Of a DNA stretch of 64,000 bases, positions 52,070-63,929 are shown in pieces. The notes under the pieces were generated by a model that did not search any database, was not told the origin of the DNA, and saw only the letters and a list, made by a program, of their open reading frames with translations. The first letter of the stretch is position 1. Each line of letters begins with the position of its first letter. The stretch lies in the NCBI GenBank assembly GCA_047495785.1, contig JBLDXI010000009.1, forward strand, positions 5,332,001 to 5,396,000, given 5' to 3'. This DNA is from Lepidodermella squamata. Its lineage: Eukaryota > Gastrotricha. Position numbers and translations under genes: made by a program.

Positions 52070-54557
52070 ATGACAACGGCGTCGGAGGTTAGCGGCGAAA
52101 TTCTGATAATTCGCGCCCGTAGCTCAATTTCGCAGCCGATTTTCACGGTCATGAACACGGAACCACTACCTTTCAACCACCCAACTCCGGTTTTGATGAT
52201 CAACCACAACAACCAATCAAGCGGAACGGCGGCTGCTACTACAACAACCGCTGGCGATTCACCGCCCGAAATAGATGATCTATTAATCCTGATTGTAAAA
52301 GGAATCGTGCTCAGCCTCATCATTTTTCTAGTAGTTTTCGGCAATTTTCTCGTCATAGCCGCCGTGGTGACAAACCGGCGGCTGCGCGTGACCGTGACCT
52401 ATTTATTCATATTATCGCTCGCCGTCGCCGATCTGCTGCTCGGCCTCATCGTCCTGCCCATCGGCATGGTGACGATAGTCGTCAATCAAAACAAATGGCT
52501 ATTCGGGCCGGTTGTATGCAACCTGGTGACGTGCTTCGACGTCACGCTATGCACGGCTTCGATCTTGAACCTATTCCTAACAACAATCGAGCGTTACATC
52601 GCTATTGTCACGCCGTTTCACTACACGCGTCTCGTCACGAAAAAAACCGTACTAGTCGCGATAGGCCTAGTCTGGCTCGTATCAGCCTTCTGCTCCTTCG
52701 TGCCGCTGCACCTCGGCTGGAACACCATGGACGGCCAGGTGCAGAATTCACGCATGGGTGACGACCCGTTCTCGTGTAATTTCGAGTTCAACGCCGCTTA
52801 CAACTCAACAATTAGCGTTACTACGTTTTTCATCCCACTGATTCTACTCGCGTTTGCGAATGTGAAAATTTTGAAAATCGCCCATTCGCAGCGGAAAAAT
52901 ATTACCGTTCAAAAACGAGGCGTGACCGAGGCGATGCGGAGTGATTCGGGTGCATTTAAAGCTAAGGAAGTTTCCGAGAATGGCCATCAGCAACAGCAGC
53001 CTTTATTAGAGCTCAATGGCGCGCCGTTGAAAAATGGCCATGCCGAGGCGATGAGCAATGACAACGCCTCGTTGGACTCGGGCGGTGTCGCCTCGCGGCC
53101 GCCGGCTCGTTCGCTGAGTCGCATTTTATTTACTGCGAAAAATGGGGCTGCTAATAACGGCGGCCAGTCGATGGTCAAGTCGGTATCGAATACTGGGATT
53201 GATCAACAGCAGACGAGTGTTAGTGTTGGCTCGGCGATTCGACAGTTTACGAACGAACACAAGGCGACTATTACTATATTGACTATAGTAGGATTTTTCA
53301 TCGCCTGCTGGCTGCCTTACTTTGTGTAAGTTGCTCAGGCTTTTTTGCGAATTTTCAAGATTTTAATATTTTTTAATGATTTCCCACAATTTTCAAATTT
53401 GGAAAATCGGAAATTGCACCCACAATTTTGGAGATTTATTAATAATATTTAAATTTTTAATTTTTAAATTTTCTTTTTTTGATCTTCAAACTTGTTTCCT
53501 AATTTATCCTTAATTTATCTCTCACATCCTTGATATTTGTGAAAAAATAACCCTATAGCTATTAGTATGGCTGAATTTGACCTGGTCTACGCAGTCTTTT
53601 TATGACTTTCCTACTCGGTATTAATTTTCTAGGTTCTATAAATATATTAACTTTTTAAATAAAGTTGTCAAGAGTTATCTCTTGAGAACAAAAAATCAAT
53701 GGAATATCGCAGAATAATTGAATTTTGTTTTCATGGGACTCACACGTGATGTCTGAAATAGTGCGTATAATTTTGTCACCCGACTGGAGATTTTACAAGA
53801 GCAACCCTGGGCAGTGAAAGTTCTAAAAAGATAACAATAAAAAAGACTTCAAAACCGAGAACTAGAATGCTTCATCTTGAGACTGAAAAATTGGCTCGGA
53901 TGAAATTAGGATAGTTGAAGGAATATGAATATTCATCGGATGTCTTGAAACTAGGATATTTTAAAACAGCGCAAAATGAGCAAAAATTGAGCAGCTATTA
54001 GGACCAAGTTTGGATGAATCCCAGGTTCATTTTATCCAAACTTTTCCCGCAAACTTTGCTCGTCAAATTAGCCCCTCATGAATATTCATATTTTATTTCC
54101 TATTTTAATTTTCCGAGTTACGCTTCTCATTTGCGCTTCATTCGAACCTAAGCTTGGAGCTAAAATTAGTTCAAGTGCGTGCGTAATATTTTTAGCTTCA
54201 ACACCTGGAGTTCATAATTACCGTGCGCACGCTCTAAATTTTATTGTACTTATTCCAACAATTTAATTGCAGCATCGTGCCATTCCAATTTTCTATATAT
54301 CTCATTGATAGTTTCTTCATTTTTATTTTAGAATGTTCACAATAAAGCCGTTTCTGGACCCGAGGACGTGGGCCGAATTCAACCGGCGGTACCCTAATGC
54401 CGAGATAGCCATCGTGTGGCTCGGCTACGTCAATTCGCTGTGCAACCCGGTCATTTACACGTGCTTAAACCGGCAATTCCGGCTGGCCTTCGCCCGCCTG
54501 CTGCGATTACGCCATAAGCCGGTAAATTCCGGCTTCACTTCCTCGCTGACTTACTGA
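52070..54557 (+). CDS. Class A biogenic-amine GPCR (histamine H2/octopamine-like)
   Basis: The model is join(52070..53325,54332..54557), giving 493 aa with the intron at the end of TM6. An Asn/Thr-rich extracellular N-terminus comes first. TM1 has N92 (GNFLVIAA), TM2 has D121 (LAVADLL) and TM3 has [13 protein letters not shown], where D157 is the amine-binding Asp3.32. ERY replaces DRY (174-176). Extracellular loop 2 reads VPLHLGWNT, like histamine H2 receptors. TM5 ends TTFFIPL (Thr5.46). A long Gln/Ser/Asn-rich third intracellular loop follows, then TM6 [10 protein letters not shown] and TM7 [14 protein letters not shown]. The long third loop and short tail fit an aminergic receptor. The exact amine cannot be set from sequence. 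An alternative start is the ATG at 52151 (MNTEPLPF). Confidence 0.88.
53326..54331. other. GPCR intron
   Basis: This 1-kb phase-2 intron between TM6 and TM7 coding exons is AT-rich, with no gene or second-copy repeat seen. Confidence 0.6.
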
Positions 54558-56200
54558 GAAGAAAATCATCAGCTTTCATCTTTCAGCTAGCCATAGGGAT
54601 CTGGAATCTCCTTTATTTTGATTGCGAATGATAATTAATTTGCCGCGAATTCTTTGCCCGTTTTCCTTCTAAACGATCGTCGGTCCACTAAATGCTTTGA
54701 TAATTATTGGAAATGAGCCAAAATCTTTCATAACTTATTCTTCACTTTGGTATAGAAAATTTTCTACTATGAGAAGAAAGATCAATATTTTCGCCGCTCC
54801 GCTGAACTAGGAATTTTTTATCGCATATAGCATGGAAGAAGGTTATTATTACTTGAACTAATATTTCCTGATCTCTTAAATTTGTTCGCATAGATGAAAT
54901 AGCATATGCGTGAAATAATCAATGCATTTTATATCTGATACATTTTTTTTGAAAAGGAACTGATATCATTACTATTTTATGCATGACCGTGAGCCATTGG
55001 ATGGCCCATGTTTGATGTGCGCGAATGAATGAGAAATGAATGAAAATGAGCTATGAAAAGACACTGCTTTGTATTATACAAAAAATCTCGAGTCACTTCC
55101 GAACAAAAAAATAAAGAAATGAACGGAAAATCTGAATTATGGTGGATTTCATAAGCGCATGAGTTTTATAGGGAATGCGAATTGAACCGGATTTGGATTT
55201 TGTTTTCATCATGAGACCTAGAAAAATCAATTTTAATTGAATTTTGTTGTTTTCAATCAAACTTTTCGAACTTGGACCTTCAGCGCATTATTGACCCGGT
55301 AATCAGGTAATGAAAATGCGAAAATGACCACATTGAGGCATCTTTATTTTTCCTCACTTCGAATAGTAATATCTTCACTTTGAAAACAGTTTTTAATTTA
55401 ATCGCAATATATTTTGTACATTTTTCGAACATGAACTTCAATTAGTAATAAGATTAGTTATACAATGGACCATGAATCGCCGAGTACTTGTAAAGAATTA
55501 GACAGTAGCAATGATGATAACAAGTGGTATGTAGTATTGCAAAAGCGGAAGTTTCTCCATCGCTAATCATGAGCCAGTCGATTTAACCAACCGCAGCCGG
55601 GAAAAACCTGAAATCATTAATTATAGGCACACATTGAAAAATACGTGAAATAAATCGGCAATTAAAGGTGGACAAAAGTTCAGTTAATTATTATTACAAT
55701 GATATTATTATAACATTTATTATGAAGCGAGATGATGGAGTAAGAAGAGACAAGTAGTAGTTTTGGAATTCACGAAATCCAGAGTTGGTTGCACCACCTT
55801 GAAAGGCCAGTTAAGACATTATATCCACATCAGTTTTAGTTAGTTAGGTTATCCATCAAATCCATCTTGAATACGGTACAAAAAACAATATTTTTTACGT
55901 CTATCGATTGCTCACTTTTTGTTACATAATAGACAAAAGACCTCGGCGTTTTAACGCATCAAAGAAAAAACCCGAAATTGAGACATTCTGCAATAAAATT
56001 GGCGAAAAATTCAACTTGAAATTTTAAAAGCCCAATAATTAGGAAAAAATATTAGCTTCGAGTTTTGTAATGGCTCTTTTATTGGAGAATGTCTCAATAA
56101 AATCAATATTTATCGTAATTAATTTCAATCTAAAAATTAAGATATTTTTTATATTCAATATTTTTCCGAATTTTTCTTTTGTCTCTAATGAAAGAAACTA
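54558..56200. other. Intergenic between convergent genes
   Basis: This is the 1.6-kb 3'-to-3' spacer between the GPCR (+) and YKT6 (-). Only short frames occur and nothing recognisable is present. Confidence 0.45.
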
Positions 56201-58056
56201 CTACAAAATGGTACAGCATCGGTTAGTTTTCTGCGCCGTTTTATAGAACATTTTCGACTGCGCACTCAACGACTCGGATTTCGCGACCAAATCCGACAGC
56301 TTCTCATCGCGCTGCAGCAGCGTTTCGAGCGTGTTGTGCAGGATGATTTTCGTCTCGTCCAAATCCATCTGCAGCTTCGTGATCGCGTCCACCTTCTGCG
56401 GGTTCTGGTAGTCGGCCAGGTACTTGTCCAGCTGCGGGAACCGCGTGGCCACCTGCGCGTTCTCGGCGCCGGGAGTCGCGGGTGGGACCGACCAAATGTG
56501 CTGCGGCACGGCGGCCTGGAACTCGTCGAGCAGTTTCGCGAGCATCGTGTGAGCAACCCGCCGCACGTACTCGGCGTCCGTGATGCACACGGCGCCGAGG
56601 CCGTTCGACAGCGCGTACGCGTGGCAGATGTACTCTTGTTCTTTGACGGAGACGCGCCCGCCGGGTGACACGCGGCCGACGACGATCTGACCCGTGAACA
56701 CCATGAATTCTTGCACGCTGGAAAAACAGAAAAAAAATCACCAATTATTTCAAAATCAAAACAACACAGCTGATTTTCTGAAACTCCCGAGTATAGTGCA
56801 ACCTAGAAATATACCGGGAAAAGGCATAGAAAAGTCTAACGTGAGAAACAATTTCCGAATCAATGGCTAGAGGGAATTCGAAGTTCACTTACAGCTGATA
56901 ATTAACGATGAACTTTCTCATCGAGATGGAAATGTAGTCTAGCCAATACCGAAAAATTACCGATCCAACCGGGTTTTTTCGGCCGGTTCAAATTTTCTTC
57001 GATAAAATGGTAGGTGGTGGTTGAAAATTGTAGCAACTCCCTTGGGAGACACTGTATAACAGAATCGGAAAATGATGATTAACAAAATCTATTCATTTCG
57101 AAATCAGTATTTTTGAATGTTTTTATTCAATTTCAAGCAATCCTATACATTTTTAATTTGATTCTAGCTAGATGCTAAAAGCCTGATCTTGAGATAAATG
57201 TATCCTTCTCCAATTTGAATCCAAGTCTTGAGAATATTGCAAGATCTGATGTGGTTGGTTGTATCAAGTCAGAAATCGGAAATTCTCAGAAAATGTTGAG
57301 GCTTTTATATTTCAGTCTAGGGTCAAGACTATTTGGTGCCTCAGCCATTGTGTCTCGGGCCGGCATCAGATAGGTCAAGAACTCTTTTCCCGGGTCTTGA
57401 ACCTGTCGAATTATTCTGAATCACTAGATGAATCATTGGTTTATTTCAATTAATAACCGGACAATTTTAGAGCCATGTCAAAATGTGGCATATTTCAGCT
57501 CAATTTAATGAGAAAAGGCTTCATCATTGAAAGTTGAGAACGAGAAAAGCGACAAATTTCAGCTAAACTTGTACAAAAATTCAATATTTTAATCATAACT
57601 CAATTAGGAGATTCAATTAGGCTCTCAGACGACAAGATTCCAAGTTAGGAAAGTCTGAAAGCTGGAACTCGGGCGATCTCAATTTTACTCCGTATGATTT
57701 GTGTCGGTTTTACAGTGAATGTTACTTTATAAAATTCAGGGCAATTCCTCAATAAAAAATTGAATCACTGTTCCGGAACTCGCAGTTTGAAAATACTTTC
57801 AGGGATAGCCTTATTGATATCAAAAAATGAACTGTCTATACTCCGAGGGCGGATGAAACCTGAGACATGAACACCGTGAATAAATTGGTCAATTAAAAAA
57901 TCCGCACTCAAAACGTGAGGACATTCAATTAAAAATGCACGCAGCAAACCTTTGGCGTTGAAAGTAACCGAAGGAATTGAGATCATAGGCGCCTTTGATG
58001 ATGAACGGGTCCTTGCCCTCGGCTTTGCATATCAACTGCACGGCGTAGATTTTCAT
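56201..58056 (-). CDS. YKT6: R-SNARE YKT6
   Basis: YKT6 is a lipid-anchored R-SNARE used in ER-Golgi, endosomal and autophagosome fusion. The model is complement(join(56201..56717,57950..58056)), with a phase-2 intron of 1.23 kb, giving 207 aa against 198 in human. The longin domain covers about residues 1-135 (MKIYAVQLI, AYDLNSFGYFQRQ, VQEFMVFTGQIVV, VKEQEYICHAY, ITDAEYVRRVA). The SNARE motif (about 140-200) reads DETKIILHNTLETLLQRDEK with the central Arg, then LVAKSESLSAQSKMFYKTA. The C-terminus NRCCTIL carries C203 for palmitoylation and a CTIL prenylation box. The 3' exon is GC-rich compared with flanks. Two divergent relatives lie 5-8 kb to the right on the same strand. Confidence 0.94.
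56718..57949. other. YKT6 intron
   Basis: This 1.23-kb phase-2 intron contains no feature I can identify. Confidence 0.55.
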
Positions 58057-59146
58057 CTCCGAAAATTAACAAATAAAAAACCTAAAACAAAACAAGAAAA
58101 CACTTGTAATTTTGAGACTTCTTCTGTCTTTTATTGAAAAAACTCCGCGGCCGCCTTAAAAACTTATAGCTATAACATCCTAATTTATACACATATAGCA
58201 ACACTGAGATACCGAAATTAGTTATAAAATAGCAGTTTAGAAGCTCTTTCATACGTCGCCGACAATTTAACACAGGTATTTCGAGAGAAAAATAGAAACC
58301 ACCCCGCGATTGAATCGACTAAAGAAAGGCTTGAAAACTTGCTAGAGAAGATGATTCGATTATAATAGCAATTTCTAGTAGTTAAATAACATGAAAAATT
58401 AAACGCCTAAATTTTTACCTCAAATGGGCAGCATATCATGTCAGATCATACGTCACATTCATAGAAAAATGAGGCCGGGATTTTTTTGAAAATTTTATAA
58501 AACACGTACACAGCAAATGTATCAGCATGATATTAGTACCATTTTTTCTTGATTTTTTTTCGTCAGGAGTTGACTAATAATATGGTAGAAACAAGGGTAA
58601 ATTATTAATCAATTAATTAGGTACAGAGACCAGAATTTTTCAACGGCAAAAGAAAACAACAAGACGAGACGTATATGAGCTCAGGTATGTAGAGAAAAAT
58701 TAAACTTAATATAACAAAGATATAGAACAAAAAGTGGGTGCGAATTTCATCAGAAAATTATTGCATTTTTTAATCAAAATTTTATGCACATTCAAGTGAT
58801 AATATTATAGAAAATTACTATACATGTGCAGTAGTAGTGGTATAGTAGTCGTAATTAAGGGGAGAAAATATTGTGTGATTAATATAGAAGATACAAACTA
58901 TGAAAACGAGACAAAAAACCAACAAAACTTTGCTGCACATTTTTCGTAGAAATTATATAGCTTTTTTTGGAGAATCATTATTTTACTATCATCATTCAAC
59001 GGCGTTTCTTTGCTCATCTCAGAGTACCACAATCGTGAAAGAAAGAAAATAATGACGCGGATTTTTTCGAAAATTTCAAAAAATTAAGGTAGAAAACGAA
59101 TTGTTCATCAGGTAAATATGAATATACTTTCCCCCAATACGAAACA
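58057..59146. other. Intergenic
   Basis: This 1.1-kb AT-rich spacer separates the YKT6 start and the stop of the next minus-strand gene. An acceptor-like TTGTTTTAG on the minus strand lies about 25 nt upstream of the YKT6 ATG. No gene is seen. Confidence 0.45.
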
Positions 59147-59734
59147 TCATTGACGGCGGCGTAACTCAGTGGTGATTGCTGTTGTCGACACGCTCGACGA
59201 GGAAGGGTGATAAGAAAACGATGAGGTCGAAGTCGAAGCACTTTCTTCTTGAGCGACGCGAATCAAATTAGCATTGAGCGCGGTTGCTTCCACGTAGTCC
59301 GGAATGAGGACTGGCAAATCGCTGTCCGGGCAGCTAGCACAAGCTTGGTCCCACGTCCGCTGGCTAGCTTCCGCCTCAGCGATCACTTCATGCCAGTATT
59401 GCTGTTCCGTCTACTCGTCGAAGTTTTAATTGAAAGCAACGGAAAACTGAGCACAACTCACCTCTTTGTCGAACTGCTCCAAATCAGTTCTCGCCATCCA
59501 TTCATAAGCAGTAAAATCACCGTCCTCCTCGTCATCGTCCTCGCTTTCATCGTCTTGGTCACCGTTATCGACTTCTAATTGGTAAATTTCTACTACGCCA
59601 TTACCGGGTACTAGCCAACCCTCGTGGAGTAGCACTTCTAACACGTTAACTTGATCCTCATCAGGGAGGTTATTGGCATTGTTACTGCTATTATTAGCAC
59701 CACCGAGGCCGTCCGAGGAGTTGATGTAACACAT
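59147..59734 (-). CDS. Small acidic protein, possibly PAIP2-like
   Basis: The model is complement(join(59147..59410,59462..59734)), with a 51-nt phase-0 intron, giving 178 aa. An Asn-rich start is followed by an acidic run (DQDDESEDDDEEDGD). Next come FTAYEWMARTDLEQFDKE and TEQQYWHEVIAEAEASQ. These resemble the PAM1-type stretch of PAIP2, the poly(A)-binding-protein repressor (acidic, AEYMWMENEEEFNRQ, then an EELWEEEF helix). Later comes TALNANLIRVA, which could be a degenerate PAM2 motif (LNxxAxxFxP) but lacks the key Phe. The tail is Ser-rich. If the assignment is right, it binds PABP and damps translation. Other acidic small proteins are possible. Confidence 0.5.
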
Positions 59735-61695
59735 TTCTTGCCGGCGGGAAGAAGATAATGGGGTAAATACTCTTTTATAAGAATAAAAATTCTGTAACGA
59801 GTCAGCAATGATTAGACATCATACAATCCGAAAAAAATCCACCGAGAAGCACCTTGCTACTGACTATGATATCTGACAAAACGCTATGGCAGACGAAAAG
59901 CGACCGCCATCAAGGATCCTCTATCCACGAGTAAATTGCTTATGCAAATGGACTGAAGTAAGCCACATGCTCACAGTCCCATATATGACATCTAAAATCA
60001 TGGCATAACAAGCGCGAAGCGAAAACCCAATCACAGATCTCTGTTCACACTTTTGAAACGAAATGTCATCAATCCCGAAAATTGACCTTTATGTTGCGTA
60101 AAACATCAAGTAAGGAATTAGCCGACATATGATGAGTGATTGTAGATTGAATGCTGAGCGGCAGCAGATACAAATTATCGCATATTACACTTGGTGATTT
60201 CAAGATAAAAATTCATTGGTCCCAGAGCAAAGCTTTAAGATAGAGGCTCCTGGGAAGTTGATATTGCTGAAGTGTGTGGGAACTTGGAAGGTTTGGCAAG
60301 GAATCAAGTTTCTCCAGGAATAAATGTAAAATAGCGCTGCACATGCACATGCCATAGCAGTGCGCGTTCACAGCTTCACAGACATAGCCAAAACATTCAT
60401 AGATGAACCTAGAGCCTAGAGATAAAGAGTCAGATAAAAATACAGATTGAAATGATGGCGATTTTCCAGAGAGAAATTTTAAACCCAGCCGTCAAGGATT
60501 TAGGACCTCTGAGCGTGGGCTTTAGTTTTGATGCCATCTATTGAATCATCAAAGACAACAGAGATAACAGAGGAAACGCAAAGACGCGTAATGCTGAGTA
60601 ACGAGGGACGAGGGTCGAAAAAGAGTACGGTTTTCGAGAACAACAATAACGGGGGAGGGCTGCCAAAAACGGCGCACTTTTTTCTGTTTTGAAAAATCAG
60701 TTGTTTCAGCAATCGTTCAAGGTCAAACATGTAATAACAAAAATTCTGTGATTAAAAATATTTATTTATCGGCAGTTTCAGAAGGTGCAAGATAAATATA
60801 AAATTTGTAGTCGCAGTTTGGCGCTAAAAATAAGACCGACTGCTGCACAGGGTTTGCGCGTTAGCTGCGAGCAGCGCCCTTGGCTACGGCCTATATATCT
60901 ATTGGCTGAAATCGGGTTTTTGGAATAGGAAACATTAGTGTAATCCTGATGAAGCTGACTAATACTGCCTCTTACGAAATAGCGAATTGTCAGCTAAGCA
61001 CTGCTCAGTTTTGCTCCATCAGATCAAGTTGAGGGTCCATCCTGCTTTTCCAAACAATGGCTCATTTTTCAAACGATTATTTTGGTATCAGTGGTGCGAA
61101 ATCGAGAAGCTTGATGGGACTCTTGCCCACGAGGGATTTGAATGACGCGGCGAGCAGCGAACTACGATAAACAAACTTAGGCAGATCGCTCACAGGAAAC
61201 AGCCACACCCACTCATGCACCACGTTTTTTTCCGATTTTAACAACTGGCTTGAAGTTACAAATGCTTGGCGTATCAGAAACAGATGTTGTTTCTTTCTGG
61301 TGTTACATCTCACAGGCCAAGTAGCATGCGCGCTTTAAATTCGTTTAACATAAACCAAGAAAAATACAAAGACTTGAGGGATTTTATTCATGGTTCTCTA
61401 AAGGAATAAAAGTGGGCTAGAAATGAAATAATGATTGAATAGAATAGAATAGCAGATATAACTGAAAATGGCATTGGAAAAATCCCGGTTTGTTGTTGCT
61501 TTACTTGATTTCGATTGGACTCGAAAGCGAATTCAGGGGCAATTATCATATTATGCAATCATATCACACCGGTAGGCAAATTTTCCTATTTTTTAAATTT
61601 TCAAAGGAATATTAAGTTATTCGCTTTATTTATTTAGGTAATCGTCTCGTGCATTCTAACCTAAGCAAGCATCAGCAGTCACCATGTAGTCGTCA
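59735..61695. other. Intergenic
   Basis: This 2-kb spacer holds only short frames. The longest (61077-61313, minus) lacks an ATG and recognisable motifs. Sequence at 61600-61690, just past the YKT6-like stop, resembles 63830-63905 and marks the duplicated 3' flank of the YKT6-like copies. Confidence 0.45.
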
Positions 61696-62385
61696 TTATG
61701 GTTTTTTCTCACTATCTTGATCGCTCATTTTTCGAACTTCCGGAGTTCTGACTTTCTGAATTCCTCTTCTCGCTTGATGAAGCATAGCTTTACAAAGTCT
61801 CGCCTCATTCTCGCAAAATTGAGCCACTTTCAGCATTGCCCCTTTAGCTATCGAATTCCGTCGTGCAATGTAGAGTTTGATTTCCTTGTCAATCTTCTCC
61901 AGCTGGGCATCATCCCGTTTGCTGCCCCTGAGAAACTCAATCAGACTCGGGAACCACTTGCTTTCGCAGTCAGTCAACTCGTCTTTCGGAATCGAGTGCC
62001 GAACCTCTTGCAACAAAAAGCTCACAAAATGGTAAGCTGCTCGGTTTGGGAATTCTGCATCGGTCAAAGCAACTCCACAGAGACCATCAGGCTGCAGTTC
62101 CGCATGACATTTATAGCGACCTGAGTCAAAAGATTTAGTAGGTTGATCAGTATACACATTTTCCGCTGCCAGGCTCAGCATGTCGGTGGGGAAAGGACCC
62201 ATTTCTCTAAAATTGAATAAAATTGAATAAAATTGAATAAACGGACAAAATCGTGGAAGAACTTACTGGTCTAGCTCATCAAGTACGAACATGTCCACTT
62301 CGTGGCCTTCAAATTCATGCTCTTTGCTTTTATCTCCCTCGGCTACCTTGGTGTAGTATAATACGTGGATGGCGAAAAGCTTCAT
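61696..62385 (-). CDS. Divergent YKT6-like longin protein without lipidation motif
   Basis: The model is complement(join(61696..62206,62267..62385)), with a phase-2 intron at the same place in the longin fold as in YKT6, giving 209 aa. It starts MKLFAIHVLYYTKV. It aligns through YKCHAELQPDGLCGVALTDA and EFPNRAAYHFVSFLLQEVRH, matching YKT6 YICHAY, LGAVCITDAEY and LLDEFQ. The second half (QLEKIDKEIKLYIARRNSIA, KGAMLKVAQFCENEARLCK) keeps helix-like spacing and a possible central Arg but loses the conserved DETKIILHNT block. The C-terminus is SDQDSEKKP, so there is no CC-aaX box and no lipid anchor. It may be a soluble longin regulator or decoy, or a relaxed duplicate. The conserved intron shows DNA-based duplication. 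Confidence 0.75.
62209..62238. repeat. Three tandem copies of a 10-bp unit
   Basis: AAAATTGAAT is repeated three times without change inside the 60-nt intron of the YKT6-like gene, directly after (on the minus strand, before) its acceptor. This is a short microsatellite that may vary between alleles. Confidence 0.8.
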
Positions 62386-63929
62386 TTCGTGGTTCGACTG
62401 TATGCAAATGTGTAAGTTGCTTCTGCTGCCATTCGATCGGCTGTCTTATAACCTGATAGCCATAATCGCGAATTCTTATGGCATATTTCATCATTCATTT
62501 TGGCCAGTCACATTTTATAGGCCGTGATTGTAAACTATTTCAAGGTAATAAATAAGTATCATTGAGTTGAAGAACCAGTTGGCCGGTTCAGCAGAGCGTA
62601 ATAAATATTATATAAATATTCATAGAGTAATAAACCGTTAAAAATGGCAAAGGTAACCTTCTTCTTCAACATTCGCATCTCCTAGATGATTTTTTAAAAC
62701 AGCGCGCTGTAGCAATGTCGATTGAGCAAACGAAAATTGGGCAACGAAAATAGAGCAAGGGCTTTTGACCAACGATATTAGAGCAAACGAAATTAGAGCA
62801 AAACGACTTTTCGGCAAAACGACACGAGAGAAAATTTTATTTACTACAAATACACAGCAATAAATATTAAATTGTGACAGCTGCAATTAATTATTAAATT
62901 TGCTCTCATGTCGTTTTGCCGAAAAGTCGTTTTGCTCTAATTTCGTTTGCTCTAATATCGTTGGTCAAAAGCCCTTGCTCTATTTTCGTTGCCCAATTTT
63001 CGTTTGCTCAATTGACATAGAACCGTAGCAATTTATATTGCGAACGAGATTATTGTGAATTGTAGATTGTGTAATCACTTAAAAGTCCAATCCAATGCGC
63101 ACGCTGATTGGTCAATCGATCGTTGTTATGACTCCCGGATGAAACATGTTGGTCGCAGCAATTTACGACCATTAATAGGTATGGAGTTTACGCTCGTGGT
63201 CAATGGAAACCGTGCAGAGGGTGTGGCAAGGTAATTTTTTGCATAAATATCAAATTAGTGGATCGCACGACTAAATTGTTTCATTCCGGAGTCATTATTA
63301 GCAACGATAAATCGACCAATTTATCTGGGCGCCAAAGTTCAACTTACCAGAGGTTCCACAATGTGATTTAATGTGCCATGAAACTCTTCGAGCCTCAACT
63401 GGCCTCATCACTGAAGCTACAATTTTTCGGGCCATCGGTGCGGTAGTCTTCATCATGAACGCAGGATAAAAATCGTAAGATTACTCCGTATTCACTAGCA
63501 CTATGCCCAGGAAACAGATTGTAAAGACAACGAATTAAATTTGTTTCGATTTGAATGGCTGAAATATCTATCTGCAATGCTTAGAAATATTTTTTTGAAA
63601 ATTCGTCGAATCTAAATTTTGGAGGACTGTCAAAATTCTGATAAAAGGAGGGCGTTTTCAGAGAGTTTAATAACCTTTTAACTTTGATTATCTCCTTCAA
63701 ATCATCATTTTACTTTGAGCCAGCATATCACTAGCACCAACAGTTGGATTCGTTTGGCTGCGGGAAACTCACTTGGGGTTCCACATCGGGGGAAGTTGTA
63801 TTTCTCGATGGCTAGCTCGATAATTATTCGTTTTATTTAACGCATCACGCATTTAGATATATTTCCCAAGAAAGTATCAGCAGCCGCCAAGTAGTCTCCA
63901 TTATGGTTTTCCCTCACTATTGTGACCAA
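62386..63929. other. Intergenic with a foldback element
   Basis: This 1.5-kb spacer lies between two YKT6-like copies. It holds the 304-bp inverted-repeat element at 62715-63018. The stretch near 63830-63905 resembles the 3' flank of the neighbouring copy. No other gene is seen. Confidence 0.5.
62715..63018. mobile_element. Foldback / MITE element with 116-bp inverted arms
   Basis: The left arm (62715-62830) and right arm (62903-63018) are reverse complements differing at only two of 116 positions, around a 72-bp AT-rich loop. The arms are rich in the phrases GAGCAAACGAAA and GCAAAACGAC. The 8-mer GTAGCAAT occurs at 62709-62716 and 63025-63032 and could be a target duplication. It overlaps the left arm slightly and sits 6 bp beyond the right arm, so the exact ends are uncertain. 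No coding capacity is visible. It is a non-autonomous DNA transposon, possibly hAT or P type if the 8-bp duplication is real. Confidence 0.8.

Noticed and set aside
56304-56744. Arg-rich minus-strand frame overlapping YKT6 exon 2
   Set aside because: It is a shifted frame of the YKT6 exon. The YKT6 frame has clear homology.
61077-61313. 78-codon minus-strand frame (WLFPVSDLPKFVYRSSLLAA)
   Set aside because: It looks somewhat protein-like but begins at GTG, with no convincing acceptor or upstream exon. It was left unassigned.
2632-62385. Functional cluster of vesicle-traffic genes (Sec8, CLINT1, YKT6, YKT6-like)
   Set aside because: They are spread over 60 kb on both strands among unrelated genes. 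Chance proximity of common housekeeping genes is sufficient.
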